Assembly: GCF_003008575.1 (NCBI RefSeq)
Contig: NZ_CP027667.1
Location: 1,120,501 to 1,184,500, forward strand
Direction: 5' to 3'
DNA from: Melaminivora suipulveris
GTDB lineage: Bacteria; Pseudomonadota; Gammaproteobacteria; Burkholderiales; Burkholderiaceae_C
Length of the DNA stretch: 64,000 nt
The notes below the pieces were generated by a model. The model was not told where the DNA came from. It made no database searches and saw only the letters and a list, made by a program, of their open reading frames with translations. The number at the start of each line of letters is the position of its first letter. Position 1 is the stretch's first letter. The translations under genes and the position numbers were made by a program. This document shows positions 16,462 through 25,292 of the stretch, one piece after another.

Positions 16462-17261
16462 CACTGGCTGAAGTCCGGGCGGCGCTTCTGCATGAAAGCG
16501 CCGAAGGCCTCACGCGCGGCCGGGCCGGCCATCAGGCGGGCAAAGCTCGCGCCCTCCTCGCGCATGCGCTCGCTCACGGCGGTCGACTGGCCGGTCTTCA
16601 TCAGGCGCTTGGTCTCGATGAGTGCGGAAAGCGGCTTGGCGGCGAGTTTCTTCGCCTGCGTCTGCGCCAGCAGGTTGCACTCGGCCGGCGGCACGACGCG
16701 GTTGACCAGGCCGACTTCCAGCGCCGCCTCGGCCATGAAGGGCTCGCCCAAGAGCAGCGCCTCGGCCGCGCGGTGGTAGCCCAGCATCTGCGGCAGCAGC
16801 AGGCTGGACGCCGCCTCGGGGCACAGGCCCAGATTCACGAAGGGCAGCGAGAACGCGGCGTTGTCGCCCGCGTAGACCAGGTCGCAGTGCAGCAGCAGCG
16901 TGGTGCCGATGCCCACGGCCGGACCGCAGACGGCGGCGACCAGCGGCTTGGGGAAGGCGGCGATGGCGTTCAAGAAGCGCCACACGGGCCGCTCGCCGGC
17001 ATCCTGTGGCTGGCCGCCCTGGGTGGACGACTGCTGCAGGAAGTCGGCAATGTCGTTGCCGGCGCTGAAGATCGCCATGTCGCCCTGGAACACGACCACA
17101 CGCACGGCGGCGTCGGCTTCAGCGGCGATCAGCGCATCCGCCATGGCAGCGTACATGGCCTCGGTGATCGAGTTCTTCTTGTCCACCCGGTTGAAGGTGA
17201 TGGTGGTGACTGCGGCTTCGGTGTGCACCAGGATGTCCTGGTTGGCGGTGGCGGTGCTCAT
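16458..17261 (-). CDS. Enoyl-CoA hydratase/isomerase (crotonase family)
   Basis: 267 residues from the ATG at 17261. Crotonase features: FSAGNDIADFL (first oxyanion-hole strand), PLVAAVCGPAVGIGTTLLL (second oxyanion strand and helix) and LPFVNLGLCPEAASS. The usual glutamate pair is only partly kept (NLGLCPEAA), so hydratase versus delta-isomerase activity is uncertain; the pattern is close to the PaaG/ECI-like branch. An ATG at 17273 overlaps the previous stop as ATGA but has AAGGA directly abutting it, so 17261, with 12-bp spacing, is favoured. It lies in the beta-oxidation operon. Confidence 0.85.
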   Translation of the reverse strand: MSTATANQDILVHTEAAVTTITFNRVDKKNSITEAMYAAMADALIAAEADAAVRVVVFQGDMAIFSAGNDIADFLQQSSTQGGQPQDAGERPVWRFLNAIAAFPKPLVAAVCGPAVGIGTTLLLHCDLVYAGDNAAFSLPFVNLGLCPEAASSLLLPQMLGYHRAAEALLLGEPFMAEAALEVGLVNRVVPPAECNLLAQTQAKKLAAKPLSALIETKRLMKTGQSTAVSERMREEGASFARLMAGPAAREAFGAFMQKRRPDFSQC

Positions 17262-17269
17262 GGGTGGGT

Positions 17270-18121
17270 TCATTCCTTGTAGTAGACGATCTGGTGCGTG
17301 GTGGCCAGCAGCTCGCCGGATTCGCTCCACAGCTGCGCGGCCTGGTCGAAAAAGCCGTTGCGAAACTCCTGCGCGCGCGCCTGGCCCAGCAGGTAGCCGC
17401 TGCCGGTGCGCGCCAGCATTTCGCTGCCCGCGTGGAAATACACCGTCATGGAGACGGTCCCCGCCGGCACGCGCAGCGCACGGCGGCGCCACACGCGCGG
17501 GAAGAACACGTCGGCCAGCGCCGCCAGGGCGGGGAAGTCCAGCGCCCGCGCGGGCGCGTCGCGCATCCACAGCTGGGTGAGGCTGTCGCGCTCGCTGCCG
17601 TCCCACTCCTGCGGCAGCATGCCGCGCACCGGGCGCATCTCGTAGCGCCTGAGCCACTGCACCGGGAAGATGGGCGGGGCGGGCTCGCAATCGGCCGGCG
17701 GCGGCACCTGCGGCATGGGGGTGTCGGCGGCGCTCCAGGTCTCGCGGCGCTCGGCCATCAGCACGGTGGCGGTGGTGGTCACCTGCGGCGCGCCGCCTTC
17801 AGCGGGGCTTTGCAGCACGCTCACCACCCAGTGCTGGGTGGAGCGGTTGGTGCGCACCGGGGTGGCCTCGACGGTGAACGGGCCTTCGGTCACGGCGGCG
17901 GCGAAGTTCACCGTCAGCGCCACCGGCTCGCCCAGGACATCGGGATGACGCAGCACGGCCGCCAGCATGGTGGCCGCCGTCAGGCCGCCGTAGGGGCCGA
18001 CCATGTTCCAGTAGGCCTGGGTGGTCTGCCCGGTGAAGTGGCCGGGCGCGTCGCCGGGCGCGAGCGCCAGGGCTTCGTCCAGCGGGTGAGCGGTGGAGGT
18101 GGAGGTTTGCATGTCGGTCAT
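17270..18121 (-). CDS. Acyl-CoA thioesterase, TesB-like double hot-dog
   Basis: 283 residues. Two hot-dog halves are suggested by FTGQTTQAYWNMVGPYGGLTAATML in the first and VSMTVYFHAGSEML ... GYLLGQARAQEFRNGFFDQ in the second. The C-terminal FDQAAQLWSESGELLATTHQ is the TesB-type ending. It should release free acids from medium or long acyl-CoA in the cytoplasm, acting as a relief valve for the beta-oxidation enzymes encoded around it. The start at 18121 (MTDMQ) and the overlap with the downstream hydratase start region fit a single transcript. Confidence 0.83.
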   Translation of the reverse strand: MTDMQTSTSTAHPLDEALALAPGDAPGHFTGQTTQAYWNMVGPYGGLTAATMLAAVLRHPDVLGEPVALTVNFAAAVTEGPFTVEATPVRTNRSTQHWVVSVLQSPAEGGAPQVTTTATVLMAERRETWSAADTPMPQVPPPADCEPAPPIFPVQWLRRYEMRPVRGMLPQEWDGSERDSLTQLWMRDAPARALDFPALAALADVFFPRVWRRRALRVPAGTVSMTVYFHAGSEMLARTGSGYLLGQARAQEFRNGFFDQAAQLWSESGELLATTHQIVYYKE

Positions 18122-18158
18122 GGGCTCCAGGTGTGCCCGCCGGCTGCGCGCGCCTGCG

Positions 18159-19064
18159 TCATGCGGGCGACGCCGCGCCGCACGCTGTCAGGCCTGTGCC
18201 CTGCCCCTCGGCAAGCTGCGCCAGCTGCTGCGCGGCACGCGGCCACAGCGTGGCGGCGAAGCTGTCGCGAAAAAAACCGAAGTGGCCGATGCGCCGCGCG
18301 CCCACGTCCTGCGGGGCGATGCGCTCGATCTGCCGCGGCGCGCCGCTGTACAGGGCGAGGAGCGCCTCGGTGCCAGCCAGGGTCATCATCTCGTCGTCCG
18401 CCATGCGGAGCGCGTGGATGGGAAAGCGCACCTCCGCGTAGCTGCGCTCGGCTTTCTCGCCTTCGGCGCCCGCGCTGTAGCGCGGGTGCAGGCACCAGCG
18501 GCGCCACTGCAGCGCCACGCCGCGCGGCAGATCGCCCACCGCGCGCAGCCGCCGGCCGGGAAAGTAGCCGCACAGCCGCACCGACAGCGGCACCAGCGCG
18601 TGCCAGAAGAACGGCATGGCGCGGCGCAGGCGCGGCGCGTTCTGGCGCCAGTAGCCGCTGCCGGCGGCCACGGCCAGCAGGCCGGACACGCGGTGTTTCT
18701 CCTGCAGCAGGCCAGGCAGCTGCGCCCCCAGGCTGTGGCCGACGAGCAGCAGCGGCTGGCCTGGCAGGGCATCGGCCGCATGCGCGATCACGGCGCCGTA
18801 GTCGCGCACCCAGTCGTGCAGATCGGCGCGCACGGCGCGCATGGGCCCGTGCAGGGACGCGCCCTGGCCCCGGTAGTCGAACGTGGTGACGGCCCAGCCC
18901 TGGGTGGCCAGCCACTGTGCAAAGGGGGCATAGAAGGTCTGCGGCACGCAGAACGCGGCGCCTATGACCACGCTGCCCTGCGCTGCCATGCCAGCCGGTG
19001 GCAGGAAGCGGCGCACGGCCAGCGGGTGGGCCGCGCCGCTGACCGGGAGGTCGAACTGCTGCAT
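18159..19064 (-). CDS. Alpha/beta hydrolase
   Basis: 301 residues of the alpha/beta hydrolase fold. The nucleophile elbow is GHSLGA (serine about residue 109), there is an N-terminal oxyanion segment and a FDYRGQGAS strand, and a late histidine in RIGHFGFFR can complete the triad. It is close to the COG4757 type of predicted hydrolases. The substrate is unknown, but its place in the fatty-acid operon suggests a lipid ester or acyl thioester. No signal peptide is visible, so it should be cytoplasmic. Confidence 0.8.
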   Translation of the reverse strand: MQQFDLPVSGAAHPLAVRRFLPPAGMAAQGSVVIGAAFCVPQTFYAPFAQWLATQGWAVTTFDYRGQGASLHGPMRAVRADLHDWVRDYGAVIAHAADALPGQPLLLVGHSLGAQLPGLLQEKHRVSGLLAVAAGSGYWRQNAPRLRRAMPFFWHALVPLSVRLCGYFPGRRLRAVGDLPRGVALQWRRWCLHPRYSAGAEGEKAERSYAEVRFPIHALRMADDEMMTLAGTEALLALYSGAPRQIERIAPQDVGARRIGHFGFFRDSFAATLWPRAAQQLAQLAEGQGTGLTACGAASPA

Positions 19065-19080
19065 GGTGTTTCCTGGTGAG

Positions 19081-19147
19081 GCGCTGCTACTTCTTCGATA
19101 GCTTGCTGCGCAGAGTGGGCGCCGGCTGGAGGCGCATTTTCCTTCAA
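19081..19147 (+). repeat. Diverged dispersed intergenic repeat copy
   Basis: Shows CGATAGCTTGCTGCGC, then GGGCGCCGGCTGGAGGCGCATTTT: the same ATAGC - GCC(G)ACTGAAGGC - TTTT order as the other copies but with several substitutions. It fills the gap between the thiolase and hydrolase genes. Confidence 0.5.
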
Positions 19148-19167
19148 TCCCAGCGGCGCCAAGGCGC

Positions 19168-20364
19168 TCAGACGCGCTCGAAGATGCCCGCCGCGCCCTG
19201 GCCCATGCCGACGCACATGGTCACCATGCCGTACTTCAGTTGCTTGCGGCGCAGCGCGTGCACCACCGTGGCCGAGCGGATGGCGCCGGTGGCGCCCAGC
19301 GGGTGGCCCAGGGCGATGGCGCCGCCCATGGGGTTGACCTTGTCCATATCCAGGCCCAGGGTGTTGACGACGGCCAGCGACTGCGCGGCAAAAGCCTCGT
19401 TGAGCTCGTACCAGTCGATGTCCTCCTGCTTGAGGCCGGCGTAGCGCAGCGCGGCAGGAATGGCCTCGATGGGGCCGATGCCCATGATGGCCGGCGGCAC
19501 GCCGCGGCTGGCGTAGCTGACAAAGCGCGCCAGGGGAGTGAGGCCGAAGCGCTTGACGGCGGCTTCGCTGGCCAGGATCAGCGCGCCGGCGCCGTCGCTG
19601 GTCTGCGAGCTGTTGCCGGCCGTGACCGAGCCGCGCGCGGCGAACACCGTACGCAGTTTGGCCAGGCCCTCCAGGCTGGTGTCGGGGCGCGGGCCTTCGT
19701 CCAGGCTCACGGTGCGGGTCTTTTGCACGAGTTCACCGGTCTCCAGATTCACGCTGCGGTCGATGACCTCGATGGGCGTGATCTCGTCCTTGAACTCGCC
19801 GGCCTGCTGCGCGGCAATGGCGCGGCGGTGCGACTCCAGCGCAAAAGCGTCCTGCGCCTCGCGCGAGACTTTCCACTGCTGCGCCACCTTCTCGGCCGTC
19901 AGGCCCATGCCGTAGGCGATGCCCACGTCGCCGTCGCGCTCGAAGATCGAAGGCGACAGGCTCGGGTTGTTGCCCATCATGGGCACCATGCTCATGCTCT
20001 CCACGCCAGCGGCGATCATCACATCGGCCTCGCCCACGCGGATGCGGTCGGCCGCCATGGCCACGGCCGACAGGCCCGAGGCGCAGAAGCGGTTCACGGT
20101 GATGCCGCCCACGCTGGTGGGCAGGCCGGCGAGCACGGCGCCGATGCGCGCCACGTTCAGGCCCTGCTGCGCCTCGGGGATGGCGCAGCCGCAGATGATG
20201 TCCTCGATCGCCTGCGGGTCCAGCCCCGGCGCCTGCGCCAGCGCGGACTTCAGGATGGTGGCCAGCAGGTCATCCGGCCGGTAGTTGCGGAAAAAGCCCT
20301 TGTGCGAGCGCCCGATGGGCGTGCGCGTGGCGGCGACGATGTAGGCGTCTTGGATCTGTTTCAT
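19168..20364 (-). CDS. fadA: Acetyl-CoA C-acyltransferase (3-ketoacyl-CoA thiolase)
   Basis: 398 residues, the usual thiolase length. The acyl-accepting cysteine is in NRFCASGLSA (C94); the second active-site elements are NEAFAAQSLAV, the histidine in GHPLGATGA and the C-terminal cysteine in MCVGMGQGAAG. It cleaves 3-ketoacyl-CoA with CoA to acetyl-CoA and a shortened acyl-CoA, the last step of the beta-oxidation spiral. GGGAAG lies before the start. It sits 27 bp behind the multifunctional dehydrogenase/hydratase gene and would form the functional pair with that product. Confidence 0.95.
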   Translation of the reverse strand: MKQIQDAYIVAATRTPIGRSHKGFFRNYRPDDLLATILKSALAQAPGLDPQAIEDIICGCAIPEAQQGLNVARIGAVLAGLPTSVGGITVNRFCASGLSAVAMAADRIRVGEADVMIAAGVESMSMVPMMGNNPSLSPSIFERDGDVGIAYGMGLTAEKVAQQWKVSREAQDAFALESHRRAIAAQQAGEFKDEITPIEVIDRSVNLETGELVQKTRTVSLDEGPRPDTSLEGLAKLRTVFAARGSVTAGNSSQTSDGAGALILASEAAVKRFGLTPLARFVSYASRGVPPAIMGIGPIEAIPAALRYAGLKQEDIDWYELNEAFAAQSLAVVNTLGLDMDKVNPMGGAIALGHPLGATGAIRSATVVHALRRKQLKYGMVTMCVGMGQGAAGIFERV

Positions 20365-20391
20365 GTTGGTGTCTTCCCTTGTGCGGCGCCT

Positions 20392-22815
20392 TTAGTTGCG
20401 GACGGGCTTGCCGGTGCTCAGCATGCCCAGGATGCGCTCCTGCGTCTTCGGGTGTTCGATCAGCGCGCAGAACGCGCGGCGCTCCAGCTGCATGAGGTAT
20501 TCCTCGCTCACCAGCGTCCCGGCGTCCACGTCACCGCCGCAGACCACCTCGGCGATCATGGTGGCGATGCGCTGGTCGTGCTCGCTGATGAAGCCGCCGT
20601 CCTTCATGTTGACCAGCGAGCCGCGGATGGTGGCGATGCCGCTGCGCCCGGCCACGGGGAACAGGCGGCGCATGGGCGCACGCCAGCCGGCCATGCTCAT
20701 GGCGCGGGCCTCGTTCACGGCGACGAACAGGAGCTCGTCCTTGTGCGGCACGACGATGTCGTCATCCAGCAGATAGCCGAGTTTGCGCGACTCCAGCGCG
20801 CTGGTGCCCACCTTGGCCATGGCGGCCGCCGTGAAGCCCTCGGTCAGGAAGTGCAGCAGGTCCTTGTCGGTCGACTTGGCGGCGTTCTCGGCCGCGCGGC
20901 GGGCGATGTAGGTCAGGCCGCCGGCGCCCGGCACCAGGCCCACGCCCACTTCGACCAGGCCGATGTAGCTTTCCATGTGCGCCACGCGGCGTGCGCTGTG
21001 GATGGCCAGCTCGCAGCCTCCCCCCAGCGCCATGCCGTGGATGGCGGAGATCACCGGCACCTGGGCGTAACGCAGGCGCAGCATCAGCTTTTGCAGTTCG
21101 TGCTCGACGTCCTCGATGGCGCCGATGCCGGCCACGACATACGCCGGCATGGTGGCCTGCAGATCGGCGCCGACCGAGAACGGCGCGTCGCCCGACCAGA
21201 TCACCAGGCCCTCGTACTCGCGCTCGGCCAGGTCCACCGCTTCGATCAAACCTTCCATCACGTCAGGGCTGATGGCGTGCATCTTGCTCTGGATGCTGGC
21301 GATCAGCACGCGCCCGCCTGCGGGGCAGACCTCGCGGTCCAGCGTCCACACACGCAGCGCGTCGCTGTTGCTGATGGTGGTTCCTGCCGTGCGCCAGTCG
21401 GGCAGGTTGTCCTCGCCCAGGAGCTTTTCAGGGAAGTACTGGCGCTCGTACACCGGCAGCTGGCGGCGCGGCACGAATTTGGCGCTGCGCGCGCTCCACG
21501 AGCCCTGCGCGGTGTGTACGCCGCCGGCGTCGGCCACCGGGCCCTTGAAGACCCACTCGGGCAGCGGCGCTTTCGACAGCGCCTTGCCCGCGTCGATGTC
21601 CTCCTGGATCATCTTGGCGACTTCCAGCCAGCCGGCCTGCTGCCACAGCTCGAAGGGGCCCTGCTTCATGCCGAAGCCCCAGCGCATGGCCTGATCCACG
21701 TCGCGCGCGGTGTCGGCAATCTCAGCCAGGTGCACGGCGGCGTAGTGGAAACCGTTGCGCAGGATGGCCCACAGGAACTGGCCCTGCGCGCCTTCCGAGT
21801 TGCGCAGCAGCTTCAAGCGCTCGGCGGCGGGCTTTTTCAGCATGCGGCCATAGACCTCGTCGGCCTTTGCGCCAGCGGGCACGTATTCCTCGCCCTCCAG
21901 GTCGAAGCGCAGGATGTCGCGGCCCACCTTCTTGTAGAAGCCCGCCTTGGTCTTCTGGCCCAGGTTGCCCAGCTCGATCAGCTTTTGCAGGACTGCGGGC
22001 GTGCCAAAGCTCTCGTAGAACGGGTCGGTCTCCAGGCTGAGGTTGTCCTGCAGCGTCTTGATGACGTGGGCCATGGTGTCCAGGCCCACCACGTCGGCGG
22101 TGCGAAACGTCCCGGAGCTGGCGCGGCCCAGCTTCTTGCCCGTTAGGTCATCGACCACGTCGAAGGTGAGGCCGAAGTTCTCGACCTCCTTCATGGTGGA
22201 CAGCATGCCGGCGATGCCCACGCGGTTGGCGATGAAGTTGGGCGTGTCGTGCGCGCGCACCACGCCTTTTCCTAAGCCCGTGGTCACGAAGGCTTCGAGC
22301 TGGTCGAGCACTTCGGGCTGCGTGGTGGGGGTGTTGATCAGCTCGACCAGCACCATGTAGCGCGGCGGGTTGAAGAAGTGGATGCCGCAAAAGCGCGGGC
22401 GCAGGGCTTCAGGCAGCGCTTCGGACAGCTTGGTGATCGACAAACCCGAGGTGTTGCTCGCAAGCAGGGCATGCTTGGCCACGTGCGGGGCGATCTTGTG
22501 GTACAGGTCCTGCTTCCAGTCCATGCGCTCGGCGATCGCCTCGATCACCAGGTCGCACTCTTTCAGCAGGTGCATGTGCTCTTCGTAGTTCGCCGCCTGG
22601 ATCAGGTCGGCGTCCTCGGCCACGCCCAGGGGCGAGGGCTTGAGCTTCTTCAGGTTGGCGATGGCCTTGGTGACGATGCCATTTTTCGGACCTTCCTTGG
22701 CAGGCAGGTCGAACAGCACCACCGGCACCTTCACGTTGACGAGATGGGCGGCAATCTGCGCGCCCATCACGCCTGCGCCGAGCACGGCGACTTTTCTCAC
22801 GTTGAAACGAGACAT
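20392..22815 (-). CDS. 3-Hydroxyacyl-CoA dehydrogenase / enoyl-CoA hydratase fusion (FadN-type)
   Basis: 807 residues. The NAD-binding 3-hydroxyacyl-CoA dehydrogenase domain comes first (GAGVMGAQIAAHL, about residues 13-25; HFFNPPRYMVLVE; a second C-terminal lobe to about 420). A crotonase-type hydratase domain follows (VIWSGDAPFSVGADL, then PVISAIHGMALGGGCELAI). This dehydrogenase-first order is that of FadN-like proteins and the reverse of E. coli FadB. It carries out hydration and oxidation in fatty-acid beta-oxidation. AGGA stands eight bases ahead of the ATG. Both crotonase oxyanion strands and the nucleotide-binding glycines look intact. Confidence 0.93.
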   Translation of the reverse strand: MSRFNVRKVAVLGAGVMGAQIAAHLVNVKVPVVLFDLPAKEGPKNGIVTKAIANLKKLKPSPLGVAEDADLIQAANYEEHMHLLKECDLVIEAIAERMDWKQDLYHKIAPHVAKHALLASNTSGLSITKLSEALPEALRPRFCGIHFFNPPRYMVLVELINTPTTQPEVLDQLEAFVTTGLGKGVVRAHDTPNFIANRVGIAGMLSTMKEVENFGLTFDVVDDLTGKKLGRASSGTFRTADVVGLDTMAHVIKTLQDNLSLETDPFYESFGTPAVLQKLIELGNLGQKTKAGFYKKVGRDILRFDLEGEEYVPAGAKADEVYGRMLKKPAAERLKLLRNSEGAQGQFLWAILRNGFHYAAVHLAEIADTARDVDQAMRWGFGMKQGPFELWQQAGWLEVAKMIQEDIDAGKALSKAPLPEWVFKGPVADAGGVHTAQGSWSARSAKFVPRRQLPVYERQYFPEKLLGEDNLPDWRTAGTTISNSDALRVWTLDREVCPAGGRVLIASIQSKMHAISPDVMEGLIEAVDLAEREYEGLVIWSGDAPFSVGADLQATMPAYVVAGIGAIEDVEHELQKLMLRLRYAQVPVISAIHGMALGGGCELAIHSARRVAHMESYIGLVEVGVGLVPGAGGLTYIARRAAENAAKSTDKDLLHFLTEGFTAAAMAKVGTSALESRKLGYLLDDDIVVPHKDELLFVAVNEARAMSMAGWRAPMRRLFPVAGRSGIATIRGSLVNMKDGGFISEHDQRIATMIAEVVCGGDVDAGTLVSEEYLMQLERRAFCALIEHPKTQERILGMLSTGKPVRN

Positions 22816-22874
22816 TCAAATATTCCTAATGAGTTCTGCACAAGACGCCCAACACCAGGGCACCCGCGGATCTG

Positions 22875-22935
22875 GCTTTGCCAGGCCGCTGGGTGCGCCC
22901 CCTCGAGGGGGGAGGCGCCGCAGGTGCCTCGGGGG
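22875..22935. repeat. GC-rich palindromic intergenic element
   Basis: A 14-base perfect palindrome CCCCCTCGAGGGGG (22898-22911) is set in GGTGCG...GGAGGCGCC, followed by a GCCTCGGGGG tail. I associate this pattern with intergenic regions of Comamonadaceae. It lies between the dehydrogenase/hydratase and DUF2147 genes of one apparent operon, so it may weaken or process the transcript there. Confidence 0.6.
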
Positions 22936-22940
22936 TGGGC

Positions 22941-23375
22941 TTACTGCACGCGTTGCCAGGTCTGCGTGCGCCCGAAGGGCCCGATGGAGCCGCGCACTTC
23001 CAGCTTCTGGCCGCCGTCCGCGGGCGTCAGGCGCAGGGTGTACTGCTTGCCGTTTTCCGGGTCGAGGATCTTGCCGCCCTCCCACACGTCCTTGCCTTCG
23101 GCCTTCTTCGCGCCCGTGATGATGGGCAGGCCGACCATGGGCTGGTCCTTGAGCGCATCCTTGCACTCCACGCACTTGGCGGCCGGGTCGGCGTCCTTGC
23201 GCAGGAGCTTTTCGATGCGGCCTTCCAGCGCGCCGCCTTTGTCCTCGATGCGGATCTCGGACTTGGCCTCGCCGGTCTTGTCGTCCATGCTGCGCCACAG
23301 GCCCACGGGGCTCATCTGGGCCCACGTGGGAGCGGCGATTGCTGCAAAAACAATAGCTGCTAGCGATTGTTTCAT
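22941..23375 (-). CDS. DUF2147 family secreted protein
   Basis: 144 residues: signal peptide about 1-19 (MKQSLAAIVFAAIAAPTWA) and a DUF2147 domain with VGLWRSMDDKTGEAKSEIRI at the front and the conserved pair of cysteines in AAKCVECKDALKDQPMVG. Proteins of this family are periplasmic and of unknown role, and are often found beside fatty-acid oxidation genes in betaproteobacteria. The first dozen codons coincide with a copy of the dispersed intergenic repeat (CAATAGCTGCTAGCG on the plus strand), so the signal peptide appears partly made from repeat DNA. Confidence 0.85.
   Translation of the reverse strand: MKQSLAAIVFAAIAAPTWAQMSPVGLWRSMDDKTGEAKSEIRIEDKGGALEGRIEKLLRKDADPAAKCVECKDALKDQPMVGLPIITGAKKAEGKDVWEGGKILDPENGKQYTLRLTPADGGQKLEVRGSIGPFGRTQTWQRVQ
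23341..23375 (-). repeat. Partial dispersed repeat overlapping the DUF2147 start codon
   Basis: On the plus strand AACAATAGCTGCTAGCGATTG matches the opening block of the dispersed element (AATGATAGCTGCTCGCGCTT at 5560 onward); the CACGCCGACTGAAGGC block is absent. The ATG of the DUF2147 gene lies at its edge. Confidence 0.5.
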
Positions 23376-23453
23376 GAGGGCTCCAGTGCAAAAAGATTAA
23401 AAAATGAGCGGGAAGTGCGCCCCCGCACGCGGCGGGAGCGCCCGGCTTGCGGT

Positions 23454-25250
23454 TTACGCCAGAGCGGCGTCCGTGTCCATCAGCACCTTGGCGCCGGCGC
23501 GCGCGGTGCGCATCAGCGTGGCCGTCTCGGGGAACAGCTTGGCGAAGTAAAAGCGCGCGGTCTGCAGCTTGGCCTGGTAGAACGGGTCGGTGTTGCCGGC
23601 CGCGATCTCGCGCAGCGCGACCTGGGCCATGCGGGCGAACATGTAGCCGAACACCAGGTGGCCGGCCACGCGCAGGTAGTCCACGGCGGCGGCGCCGACT
23701 TCGTCCGGATTTTGAAAACCGCGGAAGCCGATCTCGGTGGTGAACTTGGTCATCTGGTCGCCCAGGTAGGCGATCGGGTTGATGAACTCGGCCATCTTCT
23801 CGTTGACGCCCTCTTCCTCGACCAGCTTGGCAACCAGCTTGCCGAATTTCTTCAGCGTGGCGCCGTTGTTGCCCAGCACCTTGCGGCCCAGCAGGTCCAG
23901 CGACTGCACGGTGTTGGTGCCTTCATAGATCATGTTGATGCGGTTGTCCCGCACGAACTGCTCCATGCCCCATTCCTTGATGTAGCCATGGCCGCCGAAG
24001 ACCTGCATGCAGGCGTTGGTGGCCACGTGGCCGTTATCGGTGATGAAGGCCTTGACGATGGGCGTCAGCAGCGCCACCAGCTCGTCGGAGTCCTTCTTCA
24101 CCTTCTCGTCGGGGTGGTGGTGCGCCTTGTCCAGCAGCATGGTGCAGTAGATCTGCAGCGCACGCGCGCCCTCGGCGTAGGCCTTGGCGGTGAGCAGCAT
24201 CTTGCGCACGTCGGGGTGCACGATGATGGGGTCGGCTTCCTTGTCCGGCGCCTTCTTGCCGGAGAGTGACCGCATCTGCAGGCGGTCCTTGGCATAGGCC
24301 AGGGCGTTCTGGAACGCCACTTCGGTCAGGCCCAGCGACTGGTTGCCCACGCCCAGGCGGGCGGCGTTCATCATCACGAACATCGCCGCCAGGCCCTTGT
24401 TGGGCTCGCCCACCAGGGTGCCGGTGGCGCCGTCGATGGCGATCTGCGCGGTGGCGTTGCCGTGGATGCCCATCTTGTGCTCCAGGCCGGTGCAGAAGAT
24501 CGGGTTGCGGCTGCCGATGCTGCCGTCGGCGTTCACGTTGAACTTGGGCACCACGAACAGGCTGATGCCCTTGCTGCCCTTGGGCGCGTCGGGCAGGCGG
24601 GCCAGCACCAGGTGCACGATGTTCTCGGTGAAGTCGTGCTCGCCGGCGCTGATGAAGATCTTGTTGCCGGTCAGCTTGTAGGTGCCGTCGCCCACCGGCT
24701 CGGCCTTGGTGCGCAGCAGGCCCAGATCGGTGCCGCAGTGCGGCTCGGTCAGGCACATGGTGCCGGTCCACTCGCCGCTGACCAGTTTCGGCAGGTAAGT
24801 CTTCTTCTGCTCGTCGGTGCCATGGGCCACCAGGGCCTCATAGGCGCCGTGCGACAGGCCGGGGTACATGGTCCAGGCCTGGTTGGCGCTGTTGAGCATC
24901 TCGTAGACGCACTGGTTCACTGTGTGCGGCAGACCCTGGCCGCCATATTGCGGATCGCACGACAGCGCCGGCCAACCGCCTTCCACATACTGGCGGTAGG
25001 CCTCCTTGAAGCCCTTCGGCGGCGTGACCTCGTGCGTCTGGTTGTCCAGCTTGCAGCCTTCGGTGTCGCCGCTGATGTTCAGCGGGAAGGTCACGCCGGC
25101 GGCGAACTTGCCGGCCTCCTCCAGCACGGCGTTGATGGTGTCCGCATCCACCTCGGCGTGCGCCGGCATGGCCTTGAACTCGTCGGTGACCTTGAACACT
25201 TCGTGCATCACGAACTGCATGTCGCGCAGCGGGGGCGTGTAGATGGGCAT
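23454..25250 (-). CDS. Acyl-CoA dehydrogenase (about 600-residue type)
   Basis: 598 residues. The acyl-CoA dehydrogenase fold has an N-terminal helical domain, a middle beta domain with CLTEPHCGTDLGLLRTKAEP and KIFISAGEHDF, and a C-terminal helical domain with QVFGGHGYIKEWGMEQFVRDNRINMIYEGTN (split by motif: FGGHGY for FAD, IYEGTN with the presumed catalytic glutamate). An extra C-terminal region of about 130 residues defines the longer family. It oxidises acyl-CoA to trans-2-enoyl-CoA, passing electrons to ETF. AGGAG precedes the ATG by eight bases. It heads the beta-oxidation operon, directly after the TetR regulator gene. Confidence 0.93.
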   Translation of the reverse strand: MPIYTPPLRDMQFVMHEVFKVTDEFKAMPAHAEVDADTINAVLEEAGKFAAGVTFPLNISGDTEGCKLDNQTHEVTPPKGFKEAYRQYVEGGWPALSCDPQYGGQGLPHTVNQCVYEMLNSANQAWTMYPGLSHGAYEALVAHGTDEQKKTYLPKLVSGEWTGTMCLTEPHCGTDLGLLRTKAEPVGDGTYKLTGNKIFISAGEHDFTENIVHLVLARLPDAPKGSKGISLFVVPKFNVNADGSIGSRNPIFCTGLEHKMGIHGNATAQIAIDGATGTLVGEPNKGLAAMFVMMNAARLGVGNQSLGLTEVAFQNALAYAKDRLQMRSLSGKKAPDKEADPIIVHPDVRKMLLTAKAYAEGARALQIYCTMLLDKAHHHPDEKVKKDSDELVALLTPIVKAFITDNGHVATNACMQVFGGHGYIKEWGMEQFVRDNRINMIYEGTNTVQSLDLLGRKVLGNNGATLKKFGKLVAKLVEEEGVNEKMAEFINPIAYLGDQMTKFTTEIGFRGFQNPDEVGAAAVDYLRVAGHLVFGYMFARMAQVALREIAAGNTDPFYQAKLQTARFYFAKLFPETATLMRTARAGAKVLMDTDAALA

Positions 25251-25292
25251 GCTGGTGGCTCCTGGGAAAAACGTGAATGAAGCGAGGGGGGT

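Noticed and set aside
17264..18889. 541-codon open frame on the plus strand
   Set aside because: Antisense to the TesB-like and hydrolase genes; low-complexity Arg/Ala/Gly-rich translation without motifs.
19240..22146. 968-codon open frame on the plus strand
   Set aside because: It lies antisense to the thiolase and dehydrogenase/hydratase genes, whose proteins have intact motifs. Its translation is His/Gly/Gln/Leu-rich filler typical of reverse frames in GC-rich DNA.
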